A stretch of 64,000 nucleotides of DNA from Anthocerotibacter panamensis C109 (GTDB taxonomy: Bacteria > Cyanobacteriota > Cyanobacteriia > Gloeobacterales > Anthocerotibacteraceae): the NCBI RefSeq assembly GCF_018389385.1, contig NZ_CP062698.1:1801501-1865500 (forward strand), written 5' to 3'. Below the pieces are notes generated by a model. The model was not told the DNA's origin, searched no databases, and was given only the letters and a program-made list of their open reading frames with translations. Every line of letters begins with the position of its first letter. Positions within the stretch are counted from its first letter, which is position 1. Made by a program: the position numbers and the translations under genes. Positions 52,063 to 60,261 of this stretch are shown in pieces.

Positions 52063-52845
52063 TCAAGAGACCCGTTGCTTACGGGCTAGGGGTAGACGAT
52101 GCCAGGGTAGGTGGGGATACTCGTGGTGTTCCCAATGGTAGCCAAAGTGATAACAACTGACTAAGGACCAGAAGACCGGAAAGTTACTGGTCGTGGCGCG
52201 GTGGCGGTCAGTGTAGCCCTGCGGCAGTTCGCGGTGCGGCAGATAGGTCCCGAAATAAAACAGTTGCACCGTACTTAAGACCGTAGGCAATCCCCAGAAG
52301 AGCAGGAGATTGAGTAGGGGGATGTGAAAGCCAAGCAAGAGCGTATAAAACGTGAGATTCATCCCCACCACCATGAAGAGGCTCTCAGGAATATCCTTGA
52401 GGTAATCCTTCATGAAGTTCAGGTACCAGACCAGGGCCGAAGCTCCATCCGCTCCGTGAAAATCCGGGTCCTGAGCGCTGGCAGGGGCACGGTGATGGAG
52501 GCGATGCTTGGCAACCAGTTTCCGGTAAGAAAGAAAGGCGTAGGCGATGACAGCCACAGCCCCAATGCAGTCGTTGAGCTTCCGGTTAGCAGGGCAGACC
52601 GAGCCGTGCATGGCATCGTGGGCGGTGATAAAGAGACCTGTCTGTAAAAAGATCCGCAATAAGACCATAGCCCCAAGGCTCCACAGGGGTACCTGAGCGA
52701 GGTCCATCTGCAACCCCAACCACAGACTGACCACCCATAAGCCCAAAATCCCTAAAGCCAGCACAAGCTCTTTGTAGGGCCCATCGCTCCAGGTTGGTTT
52801 AAAGTGAGGACGACATACCGAGGCCGCGTCCGTGGTACTTTTCAT
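52063..52845 (-). CDS. crtW: Beta-carotene ketolase, CrtW type
   Basis: A 260-residue integral-membrane di-iron enzyme that adds a keto group to carotenoid ionone rings, giving echinenone or canthaxanthin. The three His boxes are present: HDAMHG near residue 95, HRLHHRAPASAQDPDFH near 131, and HWEHHEYPHLPWHRLP near the C-terminus. About four TM helices surround them. The lack of an adjacent crt gene is normal in cyanobacteria. Ketocarotenoids serve in photoprotection. Confidence 0.93.
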   Translation of the reverse strand: MKSTTDAASVCRPHFKPTWSDGPYKELVLALGILGLWVVSLWLGLQMDLAQVPLWSLGAMVLLRIFLQTGLFITAHDAMHGSVCPANRKLNDCIGAVAVIAYAFLSYRKLVAKHRLHHRAPASAQDPDFHGADGASALVWYLNFMKDYLKDIPESLFMVVGMNLTFYTLLLGFHIPLLNLLLFWGLPTVLSTVQLFYFGTYLPHRELPQGYTDRHRATTSNFPVFWSLVSCYHFGYHWEHHEYPHLPWHRLPLARKQRVS

Positions 52846-53417
52846 GGCAGCTTAACCTGTGCCCTTTTACGCAACTACATCCCCCTTCACCAGTCTCAAA
52901 CCGAGCACGGTACAAGCGACAGTACTATGGATGAATGCTAAGGACCCCGAGCAGCGTCCTCTATGGCTTGCCTTGCCATCAAAGGCCCCTTGTCCATCTA
53001 CTCTGATTCCTCTCACTAATTGCAGGAACAGGCAGGCCAACAGAGGGGCAAAAATTTTGCCAACGAGCCGAAAGAATTGGTAACCGTCTGTAGGGGACTG
53101 AGATGGGAAGGTACAATGCGCACAACCTCTTGGCTAAATTCGTCGTTTCTGTGGAAATTCTAAGGGGTAGACTTAGTCCCGACAGTCCGCCTGGAGTATA
53201 GACTAGAAGCCTATCTGCAAGAGGAGTTTAGCGCGGGTTTGCCCTGCAACAAGAGGTAGGCCAGAAGCTGCATGGAACTTCTGTACGACAGTACCACCAG
53301 GATACCTGATGAAGTCTCTTCTAGCCACTGGCCTGAGGTGCTTCACAGGAACGCGTGGGGCCTGTATTAAGCGTTGTATTTGGCTGCTAAACATTTTATA
53401 GTAAAGAAAGGTAAACT
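52846..53417. other. 570-bp intergenic region with one possible structured RNA
   Basis: No protein-coding gene is supported. Short reading frames on both strands lack family resemblance. The only structured element I find is the multi-hairpin element at 53258-53334. Confidence 0.5.
53258..53334 (+). ncRNA. Candidate structured RNA (four hairpins in a closing stem)
   Basis: A 77-nt region is closed by AGGCCAG (53258-53264) and CTGGCCT (53328-53334), a perfect 7-bp stem. Inside are AGAAG/CTTCT, GTAC-GACA-GTAC, CAGG-ATA-CCTG and GAAG-TCT-CTTC hairpins. It looks like a cloverleaf, but there is no GTTCRA T-loop, so it is not a normal tRNA. It lies 84 nt upstream of the aarF-like start and could be a leader or small RNA. 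Purely a visual fold. Confidence 0.3.
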
Positions 53418-55130
53418 TTGTTGCCAGAAATGATGTTCCGCAAACCAAACGCCATCGGTGAACTCCGCACCTACGACCTGGAAGTCATCAACAATTATTA
53501 CGTCTGGCGACCCTGGTTACCCCTAGCCCGCTTTTTTCAGGTTACCTTTAAGTTCCTTAAATTTTTCACAGCCCTACAGTTTGACCGTCTTTGGGGGCAC
53601 CCTGACCAGAGTCCGGTGAAGCGAGCGAGCCAGTTACGCCAGATCCTGACGGATTTGGGGCCAGGGACGATCAAGATCGGTCAGGCCCTCTCGACGCGTC
53701 CCGACCTCGTCCCGCAGTCTTATATGTACGAGCTGACCAAGCTCCAGGACAATTTGCCGCCCTTTGACAAAAAACTGGCGCGGACCATCATTGAGGAGCA
53801 ATTGCGCGCTCCGATAGACGCTTATTTTTCCGAATTCAGCCCCGATCCTGTGGCAGCGGCGAGCCTCGGACAGGTCCACCGGGCGCGGCTCAGGACGGGT
53901 GAAGAAGTGGCTGTCAAGGTCCAACGCCCCAATCTGCGGGGCATGATCACCCTAGACCTCTTTCTACTGCGCCGCCTTGCTGTATGGTTTGGCCCCTATC
54001 TACCGCTAAATCTAGGTTTTAATTTGGATTTCATCGTCGATGAGTTTGGGATCAAGCTCTTCGAGGAGATCAACTATGTCCAGGAGGGGAAAAATTGCGA
54101 ACGGTTCGCCCAGTATTTTGCCCAGGACCCCAACGTCTGCGTCCCCAAGATCTACTGGCACGCCTCAGCGGAGAAAGTCCTAACCCTGGAGTGGATCAAC
54201 GGCATCAAGCTCACCGATGTTCAGCAGATCCAGCAAACGGGCCTTGATATCGAGCGCTTGATCCGTATCGGAGTGGAGTCGGGCTTAAAGCAACTGCTCG
54301 AATTTGGCTTCTTCCATGCTGACCCCCATCCCGGCAATCTCTTTGCACTAAAAGATGGACGCATCGCCTACATTGACTTTGGGATGATGGACCAACTCAG
54401 CGAGGCCAACAAAGAAAACCTCGTTGACGCCCTAGTACATCTGATGAACCGGGAGTACGAGGCGCTCAGCGGCGACTTTATCCGGTTGGGCTTTTTGGCC
54501 CCGACCACCGATATTAAAGTCATTGTCCCAGCCCTCGAAAAAGTACTCGGAGATCTCTTTGGAGCCAGGGTTTCCCAGGTGAATTTCAAAGCGGTGACCG
54601 ACCAGTTTTCAGACCTCGTCTATGAATACCCCTTCCGGGTTCCAGCCCAGTTTGCCCTGATCATCCGCTCGCTGGTGACCCAAGAAGGGGTTGCGCTCTC
54701 TCTGGACCCTGACTTTCAGATCCTCAAGGTGGCCTATCCCTATGTCGCCCGCCGCTTGCTCACCGATGAGTCGCCGCGCATCCGCCAACGGCTTATTGAG
54801 ATTCTCTTCAAAAGCGGCAAATTCCAGTGGCAGCGCTTGGAGAACCTGATCACCATCGCAGGTACTTCTGGGGCACATTTTGACCTCGGACCTACCGCCC
54901 GACTCGGGGTGCGCTACTTACTCTCAGAAGAAGGCCGCCCGGTCCGTGAGCGGCTAGCTCTGGCCTTGACCCAGGATGACCGCCTGCACGCGCGCGAACT
55001 TTTTAACCTATGGCACTTGCTCGCCCCGCGTATTCCCGCCCGTGACCTTGCGCGCAACGTCCTCCAGGAAATGTGGGATGTCACCCGCGAACGCCTCAGC
55101 CCGGTTGCGACCCTGCCTCGCAGTTCATAG
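53418..55130 (+). CDS. AarF/UbiB-family ABC1 kinase-like protein
   Basis: A 570-residue ABC1/ADCK atypical kinase. The N-terminal KxGQ signature is in LGPGTIKIGQALSTRPDL. The A-rich loop and kinase Lys follow (AAASLGQVHRARL, EVAVKVQRPNLRG). The catalytic loop is FHADPHPGNLFAL and the DFG-like motif is YIDFGMMD. All are intact. Such proteins in plastids and cyanobacteria influence prenylquinone metabolism and stress response. The start at TTG 53418 is suggested by AAAGG 8-10 bp upstream, but ATG 53430 or 53433 (MMFRKPN) is as plausible. Confidence 0.92.
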   Translation: MLPEMMFRKPNAIGELRTYDLEVINNYYVWRPWLPLARFFQVTFKFLKFFTALQFDRLWGHPDQSPVKRASQLRQILTDLGPGTIKIGQALSTRPDLVPQSYMYELTKLQDNLPPFDKKLARTIIEEQLRAPIDAYFSEFSPDPVAAASLGQVHRARLRTGEEVAVKVQRPNLRGMITLDLFLLRRLAVWFGPYLPLNLGFNLDFIVDEFGIKLFEEINYVQEGKNCERFAQYFAQDPNVCVPKIYWHASAEKVLTLEWINGIKLTDVQQIQQTGLDIERLIRIGVESGLKQLLEFGFFHADPHPGNLFALKDGRIAYIDFGMMDQLSEANKENLVDALVHLMNREYEALSGDFIRLGFLAPTTDIKVIVPALEKVLGDLFGARVSQVNFKAVTDQFSDLVYEYPFRVPAQFALIIRSLVTQEGVALSLDPDFQILKVAYPYVARRLLTDESPRIRQRLIEILFKSGKFQWQRLENLITIAGTSGAHFDLGPTARLGVRYLLSEEGRPVRERLALALTQDDRLHARELFNLWHLLAPRIPARDLARNVLQEMWDVTRERLSPVATLPRSS

Positions 55131-55158
55131 GCGCGCCATCAGGCCCCAAGGTTGAGTG

Positions 55159-56211
55159 TCACGGGGAAGAGTGGAAGGAACCAACTTCCTCGCGATCCGG
55201 CAGGAGCAAGACCAAGTGGGCGAATTCGATATCGTCATAGTCCGTACCGTTATAGCGGCCTTCTCCATACAAGGCGGCAATTACCGAGGCATCAGCGGTC
55301 TGCCCTGCGGCGCTTGCGGTAACCAAAACCAGTTCGTTGGACCCGATTTTGAGCAGTTTGCGGGTCAGGGGGATGACAATATTATCGCCATTGACGGTGA
55401 TCCGTTGGACTAAAGTTCCATTGAGGTAGACTCGGAAAGCCGCGTTGGGTCCAATGCGGAAGGTATTTTCGACCGGCAGTTGGGATTGACCGGCAGCCAC
55501 CGAATCGGGCGTGTCGATCCCGACTAGCGAACCGATACGTAGGTAGGGGTCCTGGTCAGGAAGTTGGGCAAGTTCGAACGTGCGTTTAAATTGCGATCCC
55601 TCCGACGAACGCCGCAACTGTCCAGCGTTGGCGGAGGTACTGCCAAATTGGTCATCTCCCAGATGATGGACCTGATCGTCCAGGACTATACTCCGGGCGT
55701 TTTTCTGCTCCAACCGCAGATCAAAAGGAGTGCGTTGGTCTTTGCGGGTGGTCAGGGAAAAGGGGGTATAGTTTGGGGCACGCACGGTCAAAATCCGGTT
55801 GGGGGGTAAATTGGGGGGTAGCGTGAAGCGACCCTCGCTATCAGCGGTTACCCGGATTCCCTCCTGAGGAACTTCGATATCCGCCCCACCCAGAGGTTTG
55901 CCTGTCTTTTGGTCAATGACCCGCCCACTCGCGCTCCCAGGTTGGTCCCGGATTGCCACCGGAGCCGCAACCTTGCCTTCCAGACTTTGCCGGAGCAGTT
56001 TCATATCCGCTTGGGTAACCGCGCCATCCTGATTGAGGTCCGCCGCCTGTTGTTGGGCTTCTGTGAATAGCTCCTCGCCCTTCAAGTAGGCTTCTAGGAG
56101 CTGGAGGTCAGCTTGATCCATCCGCCCATCACGATTGAGATCTGCCGCCCAAGCAGCATTCCCTAATACCCATCCGAAGAGCATTAAACCTACCAGAAAT
56201 CGCCACTGCAT
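55159..56211 (-). CDS. Exported dockerin-repeat and carboxypeptidase-regulatory-like protein
   Basis: About 350 residues from ATG 56211 (GGGGA 6 bp upstream). After a signal peptide (FLVGLMLFGWVLGNAAWA) come two calcium-binding dockerin type I repeats: DLNRDGRMDQADLQLLEAYL and DLNQDGAVTQADMKLLRQSL. A CarboxypepD_reg-like beta domain (SASGRVIDQKTGKPLGGADIEVP, then DSEGRFTLPPN) follows near residue 95-165. The C-terminal half is a galactose-binding-like beta region of unknown family. Dockerin pairs bind cohesins in cellulosomes, but no cohesin is present, so the role here is likely another calcium-dependent surface contact. Confidence 0.78.
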   Translation of the reverse strand: MQWRFLVGLMLFGWVLGNAAWAADLNRDGRMDQADLQLLEAYLKGEELFTEAQQQAADLNQDGAVTQADMKLLRQSLEGKVAAPVAIRDQPGSASGRVIDQKTGKPLGGADIEVPQEGIRVTADSEGRFTLPPNLPPNRILTVRAPNYTPFSLTTRKDQRTPFDLRLEQKNARSIVLDDQVHHLGDDQFGSTSANAGQLRRSSEGSQFKRTFELAQLPDQDPYLRIGSLVGIDTPDSVAAGQSQLPVENTFRIGPNAAFRVYLNGTLVQRITVNGDNIVIPLTRKLLKIGSNELVLVTASAAGQTADASVIAALYGEGRYNGTDYDDIEFAHLVLLLPDREEVGSFHSSP

Positions 56212-56514
56212 AGTCATCCCCGGTATATTCCCGCTTCACTGCTCCTAGGGCGATAGCCCCGGCCTTTGACGCATTAAAGGGAATGGGGCAATGGTCAGCG
56301 ATTGGAGCTGTGGAGGCGTCTGCCCAAAGGCACATCTTGGGAAAATTCTACTGCAAGTTCCTTGAGAAGGGGAGGACCGGTTGAGGTCAGTCTTCGGGCT
56401 CCCCATCCGCAGGACTGCGTCTCTCTCTCATCCCGGCTCCTGGAAAGTACGGATACTGGCTTCAGGACGCATGGCTTCCTATAATCATGAGGATCGTCTA
56501 CCAAGAGAAGACCT

Positions 56515-57201
56515 ATGGTCATGGTTGTTCACCGCTCCGCCGGACGCCTTTGGGAGGCTGCTCAGGAGGTCATTGCGGCCCACCACCTGCTCAAACACCC
56601 CTTTTATCAGTTGTGGACGGAGGGGAAACTGCCTCTGGAGGCCCTGCGCTGCTATACCCGCCAATATTTCCATCAGGTCCTGGCCTTCCCGCGTTATCTG
56701 AGCGCAGTCCACGCCCACTGCCCGAACCTCGCGGACCGGCAAGAGATCCTCAGCAACCTCGCCGCAGAAGAGCTGGGTACGGAGAACCACCCCGAATTGT
56801 GGTTACGCTTCGCAGAGGGGCTAGGGGTCGAGCGCAGCACCATGGGAGCGCCCAATCCCCAGACTCAAGAGGCTCTAGCCACCCAACTGCGGCTGAGCCA
56901 ACAGCCAGAGTACGGGGCCGGTCTGGCTGTGGTCTGGGCCTATGAAGTCCAGGTGCCGGAGGTAGCGAGCCAAAAAATCGACGGGCTCACCCGCCACTAT
57001 GGGATTCAGGACGAACGGACGCTGCAATTCTTCCGGGTGCACGCAGTAGCGGACGAACACCACAGCCGCACCGAAGAGGCTATTATCGGACGCTGGGCGG
57101 ACACCTCATTACGGCAAGAAGCGGTCCTGTCAACGGTCACCCAGACGGCTCAAGCGCTCAACCGTATTCTGGATGGGGTCATGATCGAAGCGCGGCTGTA
57201 A
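56515..57201 (+). CDS. CADD-family heme-oxygenase-fold diiron protein
   Basis: A 228-residue all-helical protein of the TenA/PqqC/heme-oxygenase superfamily, closest to the CADD (putative folate metabolism) branch. HPFYQLWTEGKLPLEALRCYTRQYF opens it. Metal-ligand candidates are Glu85 or Glu86, His92 (AAEELGTENHPELW), Glu144, and Asp180, His182 or His183 (ADEHHSRTEE). Residues equivalent to the chlamydial CADD Tyr27, Tyr141 and Lys152 seem to be Tyr31, Tyr143 and Lys154, with the 11-residue spacing of the last two kept. Chlamydial CADD makes para-aminobenzoate from its own side chains. Such an activity here is an inference. Confidence 0.83.
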   Translation: MVMVVHRSAGRLWEAAQEVIAAHHLLKHPFYQLWTEGKLPLEALRCYTRQYFHQVLAFPRYLSAVHAHCPNLADRQEILSNLAAEELGTENHPELWLRFAEGLGVERSTMGAPNPQTQEALATQLRLSQQPEYGAGLAVVWAYEVQVPEVASQKIDGLTRHYGIQDERTLQFFRVHAVADEHHSRTEEAIIGRWADTSLRQEAVLSTVTQTAQALNRILDGVMIEARL

Positions 57202-57205
57202 GGCG

Positions 57206-58498
57206 TTAACCCAAGACAGCAATGGCCGTAAAGCCCTTGCGGGTCAACTTTTCTACCAGGGCTTGGGCGTTGTTTTGGGAGCCAAAGACTCCTACTTGCA
57301 ATACCTCCCGGCCCTGGTAGTTACGGGGCACTACTTTGGGGACAAGGGTCTTGAGCAGTTTGGTGTTGGGTTTGGCGCTTGTCACAAAGACACGGTATTG
57401 GTTGGCGTTGACCGTAGCCGCCGATGCCGCAGCTTTGGGGGTCGGCTTGCTCGGTTTAGCTGGGGGCTTGGGACTGGGCTTGGAGCTGGGCTTGGCGGGC
57501 GGGACCTCGGGCTTGGCTGGAGGTTCCGCTGGAGGTTCCGGCGGTGGTAGTTCCTCTGTCGGGACTGGAGTGACCGTCTCTTCCGTCAGGACATTCCCAA
57601 GGTGAGCCTTGTTAGTGTAGAGATTGCCGTAGGCTGCCACGGGCTCCTGGGAGCGCTTGGCGTTGTTGATATCCGAGAGCCCATTCTGGATAAAGCGGTT
57701 TTGTCCGGGGTCTTCGAGGGTGCCCATATCCGGCTGGGCATCACCTGTGACGGCGATGGCGCTACGCTGATGGCGCTCGAAACGATTTTTGCGGAAGATG
57801 GGCTGGGATTTGTTGAGCACCACCGCCCCGTCCTTGCACTTGCGGATGGTGTTCTCTTCGATCCTGGGTGTGGCCTTGCCATCGATGTTGATGGCAAAGC
57901 CCGTTTCTTCAAAGAGATTACTTTTGACTAGGGGCTGCGCTGTGCTGAGGATGGTGATTCCGTCGGAGCTATTTTTATAGAAGTAATTGTCTAGGATCTG
58001 GGCCTCACTGTTGCCGGTGACCAGGACGCCATCGTTGTTGGAGCCGGTGAAGGTGTTATGGGTCACCAGGGCGTTGGTCCCCTCAATCCAGATGCCAAAG
58101 CCGCGCTTATTGGCGTTGGTTATGGTCAAGCCGCTGATCTTGGTGTCTTTACTGGCGACTAGAGCGACATTTTGACCGGCTACCGTGGGCGAGAGGAATT
58201 TGCCTCCGCCTGTGATCACGATGTCTTTCCCCTTGGTCTCCTCATTGCCGGTGAGGGTGACCCCCGGCGGGACAATCAGGGGGAAGATTTCGCCTGTTTC
58301 AGGGCTGTAGGTCCCCGGACTCACGGAAATCGTGGTACCGGGTCCAGCCTGCTGTAGCGCCTGAGTCAGGGTAAGCCCGCCCTGCGTGACCACCAGATTG
58401 GAGTCCACCGCCAGAAGCGGGAGCAGTAGGGGGGTAGAGAGGACCAAGCCCGTACAAAGCAGGGCTAGAGTCAGTTTTTGGGCAATTCCGCGCACCAT
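57206..58498 (-). CDS. Exported beta-helix (DUF1565-like) and SPOR-domain protein
   Basis: A 430-residue protein from ATG 58498, which has GAGGT 7 bp upstream; a longer in-frame start is less likely. A signal peptide is followed by a right-handed beta-helix (residues 30-300) of DUF1565/NosD type: LTLTQALQQAGPGTTISVSPGTY, then repeats with NxFxxxxxDGVxV patterns. A Pro/Lys/Ser-rich linker follows (about residues 300-360). The C-terminal 75 residues have SPOR-domain character (QYRVFV, then LQVGVFGSQNNAQALVEKLTRKGF). SPOR domains bind denuded peptidoglycan glycan strands. A cell-wall-bound protein with a carbohydrate-binding helix is the likely reading. Confidence 0.82.
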   Translation of the reverse strand: MVRGIAQKLTLALLCTGLVLSTPLLLPLLAVDSNLVVTQGGLTLTQALQQAGPGTTISVSPGTYSPETGEIFPLIVPPGVTLTGNEETKGKDIVITGGGKFLSPTVAGQNVALVASKDTKISGLTITNANKRGFGIWIEGTNALVTHNTFTGSNNDGVLVTGNSEAQILDNYFYKNSSDGITILSTAQPLVKSNLFEETGFAINIDGKATPRIEENTIRKCKDGAVVLNKSQPIFRKNRFERHQRSAIAVTGDAQPDMGTLEDPGQNRFIQNGLSDINNAKRSQEPVAAYGNLYTNKAHLGNVLTEETVTPVPTEELPPPEPPAEPPAKPEVPPAKPSSKPSPKPPAKPSKPTPKAAASAATVNANQYRVFVTSAKPNTKLLKTLVPKVVPRNYQGREVLQVGVFGSQNNAQALVEKLTRKGFTAIAVLG

Positions 58499-58710
58499 CG
58501 CAAACCTCGTTGCTGAAAGGGCAACTGTTATGAGTTGGGCTGATCCTAGCAAAGATCTCCTCTAGAATCTCCCCAAAAACAATATTTTGACACTACTGGT
58601 GGTGTTATTTTCATTCTGCTTTCTACAGGTTGTGGTTATCCCTGAGCGATGCAAAGATGGGGCTGGTGCGTCTTCGGGGAGAGGAGCCCGTTGCGGTACA
58701 ATACCTTCCC

Positions 58711-60165
58711 ATGACGCTATTGCCGCCTGTCCCTGCTCAAGAAGACCTCTACCGTGCCCACCGGGACGCTATTGCCAAACACTTTGACCGCTTCGCGCCG
58801 GAGCGGGACCGTTGGCGGGAGCGGGGGGCTTACTATCACGACGATTTGACTCGGGTGTGCCGCTTTGTCATTCCGGTGGGGGCACGGGTCTTGGAGGTCG
58901 GCTGTAGCACCGGATCGCTGCTTGCGAGCCTGGAGCCGGGGTATGGGGTGGGCATTGACATCAGTGCCGAGAGTATCGCTTTTGCCCGCACCCGCTACCC
59001 GCATCTGCATTTTCACCACGCGGATGTCGAGGAGTTTAGACCGGCAGAGACCTTTGAATATATCGTCCTCGCTGGGACCATTGGCTATCTCTCCGATTTG
59101 CAGCGTACCCTCGCCGCTCTGTGCACTCTGTGCACGCCACGCACCCGCTTGCTGATTGTGCACCACAGCTATCTGTGGGAACCCCTATTGCGCCTGGGTC
59201 AGAAGTTGGGGCTGCGGATGCCCCAGCCGGCGGAGAATTGGCTCAGTGCTGATGATTTGGTCAATCTGCTTCAGTTGGGTGGGTTTGAGACCGTCAAGCG
59301 CGGTCGGCGCTTGCTCTGTCCGGTCAATCTGGGTCCGCTGAGTACCCTGCTCAATCGCTTCCTCGCGCCGCTACCTTGGCTCAATCAGCTCTGTCTGAGC
59401 AATGTGCTGATCGCCCGTCCCTTTCCCCAACCCCAGGCGGAGCAACCTTCGGTCTCCATTATCATTCCAGCACGCAATGAGCGCGGCAATATTGAGAATG
59501 CCCTGGCCCTCATGCCGCGCCTAGGCTGCCACACCCAGGTCATCTATGTGGAGGGCCATTCTAAGGATGATACTTGGGGCGAAATCCAACGGGTAGCCCA
59601 GCACTATGGCGACCAATGGGATATTCAAACCCTCCAGCAGACTGGCAAGGGCAAAGGCGATGCCGTGCGTCTTGGGTTTGCCAAGGCGACAGGCGCCATC
59701 GTCATGATCTTGGATGCGGACCTGACGGTTGCACCCCCGGATATGGAGAAATTTTACGCGGCGTTAGTCAGTGGTCAGGCGGAATTTGCCAACGGCTCCC
59801 GGCTGGTCTACCCCCGTTCGGCCCAAGCTATGCCTTGGCTCAATACCGCCGCCAACAAATTCTTTGGGCTGGCTTTCAGCTATCTGTTAGACCAACGGTT
59901 CAAAGATACGCTGTGCGGTACCAAAGCGCTTTGGCGCGAGGACTACGAACGCATTGCTCAGGGGCGCAGCTACTTCGGCGACTTTGACCCGTTTGGTGAC
60001 TTCGACCTGCTCTTTGGGGCAGCCAAGCTCAATCTCAAGATCCTCGATGTCCCGGTGCGCTACCACGAGCGAGTCTACGGCCAATCTAATATCCAACATG
60101 TCCGGGAAGGACTGATTTTGTTGAAGATGTGTCTGTACGCGTTGCGTAAAATCAAGTTTGTCTAG
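58711..60165 (+). CDS. SAM methyltransferase fused to a family-2 glycosyltransferase
   Basis: About 484 residues from ATG 58711 (MTLLPPVPAQEDLYRAHRDAIAKHF); upstream in-frame starts at 58630 and 58657 exist. The N-terminal half (residues 50-210) is a class-I methyltransferase with motif I VLEVGCSTGSLLASLEPGYGVGIDIS. The C-terminal half (residues 245-480) is a GT-A glycosyltransferase: PSVSIIIPARNERGNIENAL, then YVEGHSKDDTW, GKGKGDAVRLGF and the metal motif MILDADLTV. A later DFDPFGDFDLL segment completes it. The fusion suggests a polysaccharide or lipid-linked-sugar enzyme that methylates and extends a glycan. No TM segment is present. Confidence 0.85.
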   Translation: MTLLPPVPAQEDLYRAHRDAIAKHFDRFAPERDRWRERGAYYHDDLTRVCRFVIPVGARVLEVGCSTGSLLASLEPGYGVGIDISAESIAFARTRYPHLHFHHADVEEFRPAETFEYIVLAGTIGYLSDLQRTLAALCTLCTPRTRLLIVHHSYLWEPLLRLGQKLGLRMPQPAENWLSADDLVNLLQLGGFETVKRGRRLLCPVNLGPLSTLLNRFLAPLPWLNQLCLSNVLIARPFPQPQAEQPSVSIIIPARNERGNIENALALMPRLGCHTQVIYVEGHSKDDTWGEIQRVAQHYGDQWDIQTLQQTGKGKGDAVRLGFAKATGAIVMILDADLTVAPPDMEKFYAALVSGQAEFANGSRLVYPRSAQAMPWLNTAANKFFGLAFSYLLDQRFKDTLCGTKALWREDYERIAQGRSYFGDFDPFGDFDLLFGAAKLNLKILDVPVRYHERVYGQSNIQHVREGLILLKMCLYALRKIKFV

Positions 60166-60261
60166 GTGACCCGCTGTAGCCATCCCATAATCGGCGTAGA
60201 GATTCCCGAATTCACCCTAGAACCTTAAATCCCTAGGAGGACCGCTCACCTAAGGGGACAT

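Noticed and set aside
53258-53334. tRNA reading of the cloverleaf-like element
   Set aside because: There is no GTTCRA T-loop, no D-loop GG and no anticodon stem in the required position.
53203-53448. 81-codon minus-strand reading frame upstream of the AarF-like gene
   Set aside because: No family resemblance, no ribosome-binding site, and it covers the structured element and overlaps the kinase start.
57426-57560. Tandem DNA repeats in the beta-helix/SPOR gene
   Set aside because: They are a low-complexity Pro/Lys/Ser linker in the coding sequence rather than a separate repeat element.
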